Below are positions 16,634 through 25,029 of a stretch of 29,812 nucleotides of DNA, in pieces (the first letter of the stretch is position 1; each line of letters opens with the position of its first letter). The notes under the pieces are model-generated. The model was not told the origin of the DNA. It saw only the letters and a program-made list of their open reading frames with translations, and did no database searches. The position numbers were made by a program, and so were the translations under genes. Origin of the DNA: an uncultured Anaerolineae bacterium. Its GTDB lineage: Bacteria > Chloroflexota > Anaerolineae > Anaerolineales > Villigracilaceae. Location: positions 1 through 29,812 of the forward strand of contig CAINXK010000128.1 of assembly GCA_903854805.1 (NCBI GenBank). Direction: 5' to 3'.

Positions 16634-18213
16634 TAGCGACCTCGGAAGAAGGTGATGAACAGCACCAACAACAGGAGGGTCCAGAGCAGGCCTCCATTAC
16701 CTTCAAGCAGGTCATTGACCATGCCGAGCAAATTCCTTAGCTGGCGGTAGATTGCCCAAAATACACGTGCCAACAGCTCCAGAAAGTCTCCGAAGCGGGA
16801 TGTTTGCGGGGCAGCATTGCTGGGCGCTGGTCTTTCTGCTGGCGCAAATCGCCTGAAGCGCCAGATTGCAAAACCGATCAGCGCACCCAGGGCGATCAGT
16901 ATGACTGATGCAGCCCAGATTCCAGGCTGCCCGGCACCCGGCCAACCCCAGACCCCCACTAGCACGGCTGTCAGCGCCAGAAGTGCCAATCCAGACGGAT
17001 AGGCACCTTGGGCCCAGGTGGGAAGTTCCCCATATAGCGTTTCACCGGGGCGAAACAGGTGCCGCAAATAGCCAGCCACCAGGAAAAGATGGGCCACCAG
17101 GAAGAGCGGCCAGAAAAGCACTGGCCAGATGAAATCTCCTGTCCAACCGGTGGCTGTCAGACTGAATGGCAGGCCCAGCAGCAGGATCCCCAAGCCGGCC
17201 AACAGGCGCGTCAGTCTTTTATCGCGGGATGAATACAGGAAGGAAATACCACCAAACAATATCAGGGCGGAACCCCAGGCTGCGCTGCCCGCGGAGCTTC
17301 CGCGTAGGCTGGCGGCAAATGAAAGCGCGCTCATGCCGATGATCCAATATGGTCGTCCACTGAGTTCATCAGGCGACATGAGCCACATCCATCCACCGTA
17401 AAGCGCCGCAAGGGCCACCAGGATCAGCAGGTAAGGGTTCTGCGAGAGTGTGGTTGCCAGGGCGGATGCGGGTAGCCGAGCCAGTAATATGAGGCTGCTG
17501 GCGGCTGTTACCAGGCGTAGGAAAGTTCCAAAACCACGGCGCAGGACGGGTTCACTGCGATAAGTCAGGTGTAGTGGCAAGACGCCCAGACGCAAGCCAA
17601 CGGCCAGCAGCAGGTACATACTGGTTTGGGAAGTGGCAGTTTCAAAAAGAAAGGTTTGCCCATTGGCTGCACTGATCACGCTGGCCCAGAGTGCAATGCC
17701 TGTCCCGGCTGCACGGATGGTGAATGAAACAACTGTTCGTTCGCTGAGGGAAGGAGAATCGGAAGCGCGCAGTGTATTGAAGAATTCGGTCAGGTCGATT
17801 GCTGTCCAGCCCAGCACCAGGGTAAGGGGGTTGTCTGCCAGGATGGTCAGCAGGCCCAGGGTTGCCAGAGCCAGCGTTCCGGCCCAAGCAGCCGGGTTGA
17901 CTACGCTGGCAGCCCGCGCGGGCGAGGTTAACACGACTGCAGCGGCCAGGGCGGCCAGGCTGATGGCGTACAGCCAGGCATAAGGATCCGCAAATAGATC
18001 TGGCGATGTGGAAAACAGGCTGGTTGGTGTCCAAAGGCTGGGGGTAAAGCGCCTGGACAAATCCAACTGCCAGGCCAGCAAACTGAGCCAGGCCAGAAAG
18101 GCGCCCAAAGTTGATGCGAGCCAGGAAAATTTGGTTGCAGAGTTTGACAGGCGTAGACCTATCATCGTTGCGGTGGCAAGTGTATATAAAACCAGGGTGA
18201 TCAATACATACAT
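16633..18213 (-). CDS. Divergent antiporter-like membrane subunit (NuoL/HyfB-like), first gene of module
   Basis: 526 residues with about 14 hydrophobic helices, a cytoplasmic or lateral linker (about 455-490, rich in Arg, Ala and Pro) and a last helix ending FFRGR. It resembles NuoL/NuoM/HyfB proteins: LVLGWTAIDLTEFF stands where these have GWE-x3-LCSY, so the TM5 glutamate is T137. GLRLGVLPLH stands where they have K-x4-P-L-H, so the TM7 lysine is R208 while P213 and H215 remain. This is a strongly altered ion-translocation subunit. It is first of three coupled genes. The ATG at 18213 has no Shine-Dalgarno; TGATAAAAT ends 10 bases upstream. No hydrogenase, NuoH or iron-sulfur subunit is adjacent. 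Confidence 0.78.
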   Translation of the reverse strand: MYVLITLVLYTLATATMIGLRLSNSATKFSWLASTLGAFLAWLSLLAWQLDLSRRFTPSLWTPTSLFSTSPDLFADPYAWLYAISLAALAAAVVLTSPARAASVVNPAAWAGTLALATLGLLTILADNPLTLVLGWTAIDLTEFFNTLRASDSPSLSERTVVSFTIRAAGTGIALWASVISAANGQTFLFETATSQTSMYLLLAVGLRLGVLPLHLTYRSEPVLRRGFGTFLRLVTAASSLILLARLPASALATTLSQNPYLLILVALAALYGGWMWLMSPDELSGRPYWIIGMSALSFAASLRGSSAGSAAWGSALILFGGISFLYSSRDKRLTRLLAGLGILLLGLPFSLTATGWTGDFIWPVLFWPLFLVAHLFLVAGYLRHLFRPGETLYGELPTWAQGAYPSGLALLALTAVLVGVWGWPGAGQPGIWAASVILIALGALIGFAIWRFRRFAPAERPAPSNAAPQTSRFGDFLELLARVFWAIYRQLRNLLGMVNDLLEGNGGLLWTLLLLVLFITFFRGR

Positions 18214-18223
18214 GGTGATTTTT

Positions 18224-18232
18224 ATTTTATCA
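18224..18232 (-). promoter_or_regulatory. Extended -10 promoter of membrane operon
   Basis: Minus-strand TGA-TAAAAT with the -10 at 18229-18224, 10 bases before the ATG at 18213. The predicted leader is only a few bases long and has no ribosome site. Confidence 0.5.
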
Positions 18233-18576
18233 GGTTTGCAGGCTGTGGAGCCCAGGTCTCCCTATATCGAAGTTGTGCCTATGTTTGGAGTGCAGTTCCA
18301 ACATACGATTTTTGGCAAACTACAAAAACCCCTTTACTCATTCAATCATTCTACCTACCCCGTGCTGGCTACTTACCGGCATCCAGGTTTAATTATTATC
18401 CAGCACACGCAGCTCTCTGCGTAACAAGATCAGCCCGGTGATTCCCTGCCAGCTCAGGAGATACCCGAGCCCGAAATGAGACATTGTTAAAGCGTACTCA
18501 CGAGCTCCTCGTTCTAGCACTTAACCTACCTGGTTCTGCTGCTCGGGCGAATAATAATCGCCGGTTTGCCCCGCCA

Positions 18577-18614
18577 GTGGAGTTTTTGCGCCTGTTCCTG
18601 GCGCAAAACTCCAC
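18577..18614. repeat. Long imperfect hairpin upstream of DUF3048 gene
   Basis: GTGGAGTTTTTGCGCC (18577-18592) pairs with GGCGCAAAACTCCAC (18600-18614) with one bulged T and a 7-base loop. AAAAAA follows on the plus strand, so it is not a standard plus-strand terminator. Its role is unknown. Confidence 0.6.
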
Positions 18615-18693
18615 AAAAAAGGCCCATTCCGTTCACCGAATAAGTGTCTAATTTGCAGATTTGAGATTGTGAAAGCAGATACCCGGAAAGCGG

Positions 18694-18699
18694 TATAAT
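18694..18699 (+). promoter_or_regulatory. -10 box of DUF3048 gene, leaderless
   Basis: Consensus TATAAT ends 7 bases before the ATG at 18707. No good -35 and no Shine-Dalgarno are present. Transcription should begin at the start codon. Confidence 0.6.
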
Positions 18700-18706
18700 C
18701 CCGACG

Positions 18707-20062
18707 ATGAAGGTATCGAATCTTAAAACACTCGCGCTGATCATGTGGGGAGCTGTCCTGGGGATTATCGGTCTGCTGGGTATGAGCGTATTTGCCAACC
18801 AGGATCTGCGCTCCCTTGCTGCTGGCAAACCCAGCCCGGTCTCAAGCCCTTCCCCGGTGCTACTGCCAGCCACGCTGACCTTTACCCCCACGCCGGCGGT
18901 CATTTATCTGCCTTCTGCAACTGCTCGCGCCGCAACAGACATGCCGGTTACGCCCACCATGACTCCGGGCATGCTCGTGCCCATGCTGCAGTATGCAATC
19001 ACCCTAGCGCCAGACGCCGATCCGCTGACTGGTTTGAGGCCAGAGCAGCCTGAACTCTTAAATCGCCGCCCGGTGGCTGTCAAGATCAGCAGCTTTCCGC
19101 GTGGCCTGGTGCGCCCCTATCAAACTGGACTGACTCGCGCCGACCTGGTCTATGAGTATTATATTGAAGATGGGTTGACCCGCTTCATTGCTGTTTTCTA
19201 CGCGCGCAATGCTGAACGCGCCGGACCAGTCCGTTCGGGACGTTATTTTGACGAATATATCATGCGCATGTATCACTCTGCGCTTGTGTATGGTCATGCC
19301 GATAAGCGCGTGGAAGATTACCTGCTGGCGAGCGATCTGCGGTCTTTTCTGTTTGAAGAACAGGACAGCTATTTCCCGCCACTCTGGGACAGTGGCAGTA
19401 AGAATGCCGAGAATCGCCTGTTTGTAAATACGGCCGGGGTGGGCGCAAAGCTTTCTGATAACAGCCGCCAGAAATTACGTGCTGCCATGTTTGGGGCTTT
19501 GATGTATCCCAAGGCGCTGCCGGTTATCAACAGGATTAGCACTCATTATTCCATTTACAGCTACAATTATTGGGAGTATGACCCCACCAACCGGGTATAT
19601 CTGCGTTTTTCTGACGCGGCAGATGCCACCAGTTTTACCCAGGGAGAAACCTACGCTGCCCATATTGACAACCTGACTGGTGAGCAGCTTAGCGCCAATA
19701 ACGTCATCGTTTTGGTGGTGCCACATATCTTCCATAATGAGTTCGACCGTGCTGACCAGCTTCTGGATATTGAACTGAAAGGCAGCGGCAAGGCTTTTCT
19801 ATTCCGCGATGGGCGCATGCTGCAGGTCAAGTGGCGTCGCGACCTGGTTGATCAACCCATCCGGCTAGAAGATGAGGATGGCCGGGATGTGCCCCTGCAA
19901 CCCGGAGTGACGTATTACCAGGTCATCGATCCGGAGAGTTCTGTCAAACAAGCTGGCGAGATGATTGAATTCACCTTCTTTACTCAGTTACGAAAAGTGA
20001 CTCCCACGCCGACTCCCTTTGGCTTTGAGCCTACGGCGACGCCGCGCAAGTCTCATAAATAG
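18707..20062 (+). CDS. DUF3048 (YerB-like) envelope protein
   Basis: 451 residues. An N-terminal hydrophobic segment (about 8-30) without a lipobox cysteine acts as signal anchor. A Pro/Ser/Thr-rich linker (about 40-85, with PTPA and TPTMTPG) follows, then a DUF3048 region from about 100 to 430. It contains LTGLRPEQPELLNRRPVAVKISS, then RADLVYEYYIEDGLTRFIAVFY and GPVRSGRYFDEYIMRMYHSALVYGHAD, which are hallmark stretches. The C-terminus is again Thr/Pro-rich (TPTPTPFGFEPTATP). The protein should sit outside the membrane. The molecular role of DUF3048 is not established; YerB in Bacillus is a predicted lipoprotein. It is the first of a row of plus-strand genes, 110 bases before the HMCES gene, with no obvious shared promoter. 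Confidence 0.87.
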   Translation: MKVSNLKTLALIMWGAVLGIIGLLGMSVFANQDLRSLAAGKPSPVSSPSPVLLPATLTFTPTPAVIYLPSATARAATDMPVTPTMTPGMLVPMLQYAITLAPDADPLTGLRPEQPELLNRRPVAVKISSFPRGLVRPYQTGLTRADLVYEYYIEDGLTRFIAVFYARNAERAGPVRSGRYFDEYIMRMYHSALVYGHADKRVEDYLLASDLRSFLFEEQDSYFPPLWDSGSKNAENRLFVNTAGVGAKLSDNSRQKLRAAMFGALMYPKALPVINRISTHYSIYSYNYWEYDPTNRVYLRFSDAADATSFTQGETYAAHIDNLTGEQLSANNVIVLVVPHIFHNEFDRADQLLDIELKGSGKAFLFRDGRMLQVKWRRDLVDQPIRLEDEDGRDVPLQPGVTYYQVIDPESSVKQAGEMIEFTFFTQLRKVTPTPTPFGFEPTATPRKSHK

Positions 20063-20172
20063 CTGAAACAGCTCATGGCTGATAGGCGTTAGTGAGAGCC
20101 CACACAGGAAATAAGGGCGTGGCTGAGAGCGCATAATAATGTTTCATCCATCATTTTGAGAAGAGGTATACC

Positions 20173-20883
20173 ATGTGCGGACGTTTTACCCTGGCGGTTG
20201 ATCCGGCCGATTTACAGGCAGCTTTCCCAAATTTCGCATTTCCCAGTGACCTGAAACCGCGCTTTAATATTGCTCCCTCTCAGCCGGTGCTGGTACTGCC
20301 CAACGATGGCAAGCTGAGAGCGGATTATTATTCCTGGGGACTGATCCCTGTGTGGACCAAAGACATCTCGATTGGCGCACATATGATCAATGCCCGGGCT
20401 GAAACCCTGGCAGAGAAATCGGCTTTTCGCGGAGCTTATAAATACAAGCGCTGCATCATTTTCGCAGATGGTTTCTATGAATGGAAGGCACAACCCGGTG
20501 CCAGGTCCAAAATACCATACCACATCCGGCTTAGCTCCGGACAGCCCTTTGCCCTGGCTGGATTGTGGGATGAATGGCTTTCGCCGGATGGGTCACAGAT
20601 CAAATCCTGCTCCATTATCACCACCGAGCCGAATGCGCTCATGTCTGGACTGCACAACCGTATGCCGGTCATTCTACCTTCTGATGCTTATGCAGAATGG
20701 CTGAACCCGGAGCCGCAGAAACCTGAAGTGCTGCAGCACCTGCTGACAGCGTATCCGGCCTCCGAAATGGCTGCTCACCCGGTCTCGACCCTGGTCAACA
20801 GCCCGGCCAATGACCGGCCTGAGCTTGTTGCGCCAATCCCGGCCGACAAATCCTCGCGTGATCCCAAACGGGATTTCTCTTAA
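20173..20883 (+). CDS. HMCES/YedK abasic-site DNA-protein crosslinking enzyme
   Basis: A 236-residue SRAP (SOS response-associated peptidase) protein. After removal of Met1, Cys2 forms a thiazolidine crosslink with abasic sites in single-stranded DNA and shields them at replication forks. The start MCGRFTLA is diagnostic. Other active-site residues are intact: N73 in MINARAET, E103 in ADGFYEWK and H161 in GLHNRMPVIL. Length is typical. GAGG lies six bases before the ATG at 20173. No LexA-like box was seen in the 110-base leader. The MFS gene starts 55 bases after its stop, so the pair may be co-transcribed without obvious functional linkage. Confidence 0.94.
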   Translation: MCGRFTLAVDPADLQAAFPNFAFPSDLKPRFNIAPSQPVLVLPNDGKLRADYYSWGLIPVWTKDISIGAHMINARAETLAEKSAFRGAYKYKRCIIFADGFYEWKAQPGARSKIPYHIRLSSGQPFALAGLWDEWLSPDGSQIKSCSIITTEPNALMSGLHNRMPVILPSDAYAEWLNPEPQKPEVLQHLLTAYPASEMAAHPVSTLVNSPANDRPELVAPIPADKSSRDPKRDFS

Positions 20884-20938
20884 CCTCAAACCAGCCCTGC
20901 CTGTCCATGCGCTGTGCAGAGCTGCAAAGATTGGGACC

Positions 20939-22198
20939 ATGCTCATTAGACAAGAGATTGCCCGGCGTTATCCGGCCCTGGCTTCAAGAGATTTTACGAT
21001 CTTCTGGGTTGGCCAATTCGTTTCTTTAATCGGCACGTGGATGCAAAGCACCACCCAGCCGTATCTTGCCTATCGATTGAGCGGTAAGCCTTTCGACCTT
21101 GGGCTGATCGGTTTCTCCAGTGCCTTGCCAACCCTGATCCTGGCCCTACCTGGCGGTGTGCTCGTCGAGCGCCTGGATAAGCGCAAGACGGTCATCACCA
21201 TGCAGGTTGTGATGATGGTGCAGGCTTTTATCATGGCCTTCCTGGCGCTGACAGGTGTCATTCAGATCTGGCATATCGCGGCGCTGGCGTTTTTGCTTGG
21301 TACCGCCAATGCCATCGAGATTACTGCCCGCCAGGCCATGTTGATCGAATTGGTCGGCAAGGAATCGCTGCCGAATGCGATTGCCCTGCAGTCTACGATC
21401 TTCAATGCCGCCCGGGTGATCGGACCATCGCTGGTTGCGCCTTTTCTGATCTTTATCCAGGGCAGCGGAGAAGGTTGGGCTTTTCTTGTCAACGGTGTCA
21501 GCTACTTGTTTATCATCGTGAGCCTCAATTTTGTGCGGACACCTTTCAAGACTGCGCCTGTCATCGTTGCGCGTAACTGGCTGGTTGAATTCCGCGAAGG
21601 GCAGGCCTATATTCGCCAGACCCGGTCGGTTGCCATGATCATCTTGATGGCGGCTGTGCTGGGTTTTGTGGGTTTTCCGCTGCTCCAACAGATCCCCGTG
21701 ATTGCGCGGGATGTGCTGGCCCAGGGACTGGATACCGAAGCGGCGCGCGCGGCGCGTAACAGCGCCCTTTATACCGCCCAGGGTGTTGGCGCGCTTGTGG
21801 CGGCGCTTGGGCTGGCCTCCTTCAATCCTAAAAATAAGGGCCGGCTGCTGACTGCCGGACAGGTTGTTTTTATCGCCGGGCTGCTCGCAATTGCTTTTAC
21901 GCGTAATCTACCGGTGGCTCTGCTGATCTTTGTGCTGATCGGTTGGGGCTCGATCACGGCCCTGGCAACCATGAACACTCTCATCCAGCTGGAAGTGCCA
22001 GATTATTTGCGCGGGCGCGTCTTCAGCACCTATCTATGGGGCTTGCAGGGGATTGCCCCTTTTGGCAGCCTGGTGGTGGGCTGGATGGCGCAAAACTGGG
22101 GTGTGCCATCGGCCGCCCTGGCCTGTGGGGTGATCTGCCTGGTGATCATCGGCGGAATTCACCTGACCAATCCAGGGATCAAGAATATGGTTGTTTAG
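20939..22198 (+). CDS. MFS exporter, EntS/MFS_3 type
   Basis: 419 residues with about 12 transmembrane helices and no large soluble domain. It begins RYPALASRDFTIFWVGQFVSLIGTWMQ, the typical entry to helix 1 in the enterobactin-exporter-like branch. It also carries the conserved loop motif GGVLVERLDKRK between helices 2 and 3, and NAIALQSTIFNAARVIGPSLV in helix 5. This branch exports drugs, siderophores or other small molecules; the substrate is unknown. I chose the ATG at 20939. A longer open frame starts at 20810 inside the HMCES gene and its extra 43 residues are not membrane protein. There is no strong Shine-Dalgarno before either start. Confidence 0.88.
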   Translation: MLIRQEIARRYPALASRDFTIFWVGQFVSLIGTWMQSTTQPYLAYRLSGKPFDLGLIGFSSALPTLILALPGGVLVERLDKRKTVITMQVVMMVQAFIMAFLALTGVIQIWHIAALAFLLGTANAIEITARQAMLIELVGKESLPNAIALQSTIFNAARVIGPSLVAPFLIFIQGSGEGWAFLVNGVSYLFIIVSLNFVRTPFKTAPVIVARNWLVEFREGQAYIRQTRSVAMIILMAAVLGFVGFPLLQQIPVIARDVLAQGLDTEAARAARNSALYTAQGVGALVAALGLASFNPKNKGRLLTAGQVVFIAGLLAIAFTRNLPVALLIFVLIGWGSITALATMNTLIQLEVPDYLRGRVFSTYLWGLQGIAPFGSLVVGWMAQNWGVPSAALACGVICLVIIGGIHLTNPGIKNMVV

Positions 22199-22223
22199 GT
22201 TCGCTCGGTCCTTTGGGATTAAT

Positions 22224-22256
22224 CCGTCTCTAATGGTCTGCTTGACGGCCTTTTTT
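22224..22256 (+). terminator. Possible terminator after MFS gene
   Basis: CCGTC (22224-22228) pairs with GACGG (22244-22248), followed by CC and six Ts. The stem is short and the 15-base loop is large. It overlaps the -35 box of the next gene, so reading through and starting anew may be linked. Confidence 0.35.
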
Positions 22257-22270
22257 GGGCATGTTATGAT
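22242..22270 (+). promoter_or_regulatory. Sigma-70 promoter of LysM-M23 gene
   Basis: TTGACG (22242-22247), 17-base spacer, TATGAT (22265-22270): five of six matches in each box. The start should be near 22277, leaving a leader of about 13 bases that begins just before AAGGA (22279-22283). Confidence 0.8.
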
Positions 22271-22290
22271 GATTTTCGAAGGACATGCAC

Positions 22291-23487
22291 ATGAGTGATG
22301 AATTTCAGGAAGTGGCCGAACAAGGGAAAGAGCCTCCGGCCGAAAAGTTGATCCAGAAAAAAGTAAGACAAAGCTCGCCTGGCTGGTTGGAAATGTTAGC
22401 CCGTCTGGGTCTGGGTGATATCGTTGCACGGATCGGTACCGGGGTCTTGACGTTGGTGTTGGTATTTATCGTGGTCTGGATGATGCGTCCGGTTTTCCAG
22501 ACAGCAAAGCCGGCCATTCCTGCCGGCAGTGTGGTTCTGCCAACTGCTGTTCCCGTGATTGACCTGGCCATGCTGCCAGAGCTGTCATCCGCCAGCACCC
22601 GGGGGGTGGCTCGTATCGCCCTGCTGCATACCAATATTCCCGATCGTCCGCGTCAGGATATCGTCAAGTACACCATTGCCAAGGGCGATACCGTCATCGG
22701 TATCGCGGCTAAGTATAATCTCAAGCCCCAATCGGTTATGTTTGGGAATTATTACACCCTGCGCGACGACCCGCACAACCTGTCGATCGGCGCGGAATTG
22801 AATATTTTGCCGGTGGATGGGTATTATTATGAATGGCAGGCCGGGGATGGCTTGAACGGTGTCGCTAAAGGGCTGAATGTTACCCCTGAAGACATTATCA
22901 GCTATCCGCTCAATAAGCTTGACCTGGCTACCATCGGTAATTTTTCTAACCCAAATATCAAGCCGGGCACCTGGTTGATCGTGCCAGGCGGGACACGCCC
23001 GTATACATCCTGGAGCGCGCCTGTGGGTGTGACACGCACAAACCCGGCCGTAGCGCGCGTGATGGGGGCTGGTTCTTGTGGCAAGGTTAGCGATGGCGCG
23101 GTGGGCTTGGGGACTTTCATCTGGCCGGCTAACAAGCACTATCTCTCCGGGTTTGATTATTCGCCCGATACGAACCACCGCGGTATCGATATCGCCGGGA
23201 ATACCGGCGAACCGCTGTATGCGGTGGATGCGGGTGTCATTGTTTATGCCGGCTGGAACGATTGGGGCTATGGCAACATGGTCATGATCGATCACGGCAA
23301 TGGCTGGCAGTCTTTGTATGGACACATGAATAGCATTGCCATGATTTGCGGGCAAAGCGTGGACCAGGGCACGGTTATCGGTACCCTGGGCAGCACAGGG
23401 AAATCGTCTGGTTCGCACTTGCACTTCGAACTGATGCATACTTTGTATAGCAAGGTCAATCCTTGGAATTTTCTGCCGCCACCTTAA
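22291..23487 (+). CDS. Membrane-anchored LysM-M23 peptidoglycan endopeptidase
   Basis: 398 residues. The short acidic cytoplasmic N-terminus, one membrane helix (about 48-66, LTLVLVFIVVWMM) and extracytoplasmic remainder give type II topology. A LysM domain lies at about 126-174 (YTIAKGDTVIGIAAKYNL) and a second, weaker one at about 180-233. The C-terminal M23 (lysostaphin/LytM) domain has all metal and catalytic positions: H296-x3-D300, H345 in LYGHM, and H376-L-H378 in GSHLHFE. It should cleave peptide crosslinks in the wall or bind them. I chose ATG 22291, seven bases after AAGGA; ATG 22285, six bases earlier, is too close to it. In Chloroflexota with thin or atypical walls the substrate is of interest. 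Confidence 0.92.
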   Translation: MSDEFQEVAEQGKEPPAEKLIQKKVRQSSPGWLEMLARLGLGDIVARIGTGVLTLVLVFIVVWMMRPVFQTAKPAIPAGSVVLPTAVPVIDLAMLPELSSASTRGVARIALLHTNIPDRPRQDIVKYTIAKGDTVIGIAAKYNLKPQSVMFGNYYTLRDDPHNLSIGAELNILPVDGYYYEWQAGDGLNGVAKGLNVTPEDIISYPLNKLDLATIGNFSNPNIKPGTWLIVPGGTRPYTSWSAPVGVTRTNPAVARVMGAGSCGKVSDGAVGLGTFIWPANKHYLSGFDYSPDTNHRGIDIAGNTGEPLYAVDAGVIVYAGWNDWGYGNMVMIDHGNGWQSLYGHMNSIAMICGQSVDQGTVIGTLGSTGKSSGSHLHFELMHTLYSKVNPWNFLPPP

Positions 23488-23550
23488 ATTCAGCTTCGGG
23501 GTCCCTGCTGCACTCATTCTGTGGCATTCGTTTTCGAGTAAGGGTAGGCT

Positions 23551-24714
23551 ATGATGAAAATGCCCCTGGTTTTATTTGCAGTTTGGCTAGCCCTGCTGAG
23601 CGCGTGTACATCTGCTGCGCCCACTATCAGCCCAGTGCCAGCCTCGCCTTTGCCGGTGCTCACAAAGACACCCGTTCCGACTCTGGCTGCCACATCTACG
23701 CCTACTCCCAGCCACACACCAGCTCCAACTCCGGTTACGCTGACCGGCAGTCTGGTGATTGTGGCGGATAATGAACTCCGGCTCATTTCTGCTGATGGGG
23801 CCAATTCCAAGGTCATACTCAGCAAGGCACAATTCGAAACCAGCTTTCCTGCGCTTGGAAAATCGGATACCGTTCCTTATTGGTCATCTGTGATATCACC
23901 GGATGGAAATAAAATCCTGGTGTATACCTGCACACTATTCAGTACCGCTTGCAACAATAAACGTCTCTACATCAGCAGCCTGGATCTTGCGCATACAGTA
24001 ACGCTCCGCACCTTTTCGGGCGGCTTGCTGGAGTGGGCGCCGAGCAGTGACAAGCTAATGATGCAGTCTGCAACCGATGCGCGCATCAAAACTGTCTTTA
24101 GCGTCGCAGGAGACAGTTTTGGAAAAATCAACAACTTGCCGGGATCCCAGGCGGCTTTTTGGTCTTTTGATGGCAGCCAGATCTATTATTATGACCAGAA
24201 GGTCTGGTATGTGATTAATAGTGATGGCAGCCAAAAAAAAGCCCTGAAGTGTGATTTATGCGCGAATGTGCCAGATCCTTCCAGCTACGCAGTCGCACAA
24301 TCGCCCGATGGGCAGAGCATCGCGATTGGCTATATGGATGGCACCATCATCATCGCCAGCTCTGACCTGGTTTCCTTCAAAATGAGTATGTTGGGTAGTT
24401 ATGTCAATAAATTGTACTGGTCGCCGAATAGCACCCGGTTGGCGGTGGACCTGCGCACGAATGCCAACCAGTCCGATATTGTCATTCTTAACCAGGATGG
24501 GGCTTTTGTGAAGAAATTGGCGCGCCCCGAAGATGTGCTCTTTATGAACACTTGCGGCTGGTCACCTGACAGCCAGAGTATTGACTATCTGGGGCTGGGC
24601 AGCTCCGGCAACGATCTCTACATCCAGCCTCTTGCGCAGCCGGTCGCGATTCATCGCCTGTCTCTGCACAGCGAGAATATCAGCTGCCCCATCTGGCTGC
24701 CAGCCAATCCGTGA
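23551..24714 (+). CDS. Lipoprotein with TolB-like beta-propeller
   Basis: 387 residues. A signal peptide ends in the lipobox LLSAC (C19), so the mature protein is lipid-anchored outside the membrane. A Thr/Pro-rich linker (about 25-66, with TPTPSHTPAPTP) is followed by six or seven blades with WD40/TolB-type motifs: SPDGNKILVYT, WAPSSDKLMMQ, WSFDGSQIYYYD, SPDGQSIAIGY, WSPNSTRLAVDL and WSPDSQSIDYLG. No enzyme domain is attached. A binding or sensing role is likely but the ligand is unknown. It lies 63 bases after the LysM-M23 gene on the same strand. The ATG at 23551 has AAGGG about 8 bases upstream. Confidence 0.88.
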   Translation: MMKMPLVLFAVWLALLSACTSAAPTISPVPASPLPVLTKTPVPTLAATSTPTPSHTPAPTPVTLTGSLVIVADNELRLISADGANSKVILSKAQFETSFPALGKSDTVPYWSSVISPDGNKILVYTCTLFSTACNNKRLYISSLDLAHTVTLRTFSGGLLEWAPSSDKLMMQSATDARIKTVFSVAGDSFGKINNLPGSQAAFWSFDGSQIYYYDQKVWYVINSDGSQKKALKCDLCANVPDPSSYAVAQSPDGQSIAIGYMDGTIIIASSDLVSFKMSMLGSYVNKLYWSPNSTRLAVDLRTNANQSDIVILNQDGAFVKKLARPEDVLFMNTCGWSPDSQSIDYLGLGSSGNDLYIQPLAQPVAIHRLSLHSENISCPIWLPANP

Positions 24715-24829
24715 GCCGCACCTTCGGCGTGGCTGCCTGTTCTGGATACAGTCTGCTAGAATATTGCCCCTTGCCAAAGGAATTCTGCTGGAAATTCATA
24801 CCAACCAAAAAATAGCCTCCTCATATATC

Positions 24830-24858
24830 TTGCCTATCGCCTTATAGGATGGTAAAAT
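24830..24858 (+). promoter_or_regulatory. Promoter of tRNA-Val
   Basis: TTGCCT (24830-24835), 17-base spacer, TAAAAT (24853-24858), giving a start near 24865 and a 5' leader of about 75 bases before the mature tRNA. Confidence 0.6.
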
Positions 24859-24941
24859 CTGACGCGCAGCTGGTATCCTGGCTTGTCGAAACACCATGGA
24901 ACACATGGTAAAGTCGGATTGGGGTTCCACTCATACGTAAT

Positions 24942-25018
24942 GGGCTCGTAGCTCAGTTGGTTAGAGCGCATGTATCACACACATGAGGTCGGGGGTTCGA
25001 GTCCCTCCGGGCCCACCA
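24942..25018 (+). tRNA. tRNA-Val (anticodon CAC), CCA encoded
   Basis: A complete cloverleaf. The acceptor GGGCTCG pairs with CGGGCCC (one T-G wobble), the D-stem is GCTC/GAGC, the anticodon stem CATGT/ACATG and the loop ATCACAC. The T-stem is GGGGG/CCCTC with loop TTCGAGT. Discriminator A73 and an encoded CCA follow. The anticodon CAC (24976-24978) reads the valine codon GTG, and A35, C36 and A73 fit valine identity. The body outside the anticodon arm resembles bacterial tRNA-Ile. Confidence 0.95.
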
Positions 25019-25029
25019 CGTTTTGAAAG

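Larger units (their letters stand above)
18214..18706. other. Divergent promoter region with strong hairpins
   Basis: 493 bases with no credible gene, between two divergent units. It contains extended -10 TGATAAAAT (minus, 18232-18224), hairpins ACGCAG/CTGCGT (18407-18422) and GGCGA/TCGCC (18546-18562), a long stem at 18577-18614, and the TATAAT at 18694-18699. A structured small RNA cannot be excluded. Confidence 0.5.

Noticed and set aside
22585..23517. Minus-strand 310-codon frame
   Set aside because: It mirrors the LysM-M23 gene and has no coherent protein features.
24883..24914. Second promoter-like pair TTGTCG / TAAAGT before the tRNA
   Set aside because: The spacing is 20 bases and the -10 is poor; the pair at 24830-24858 is better.
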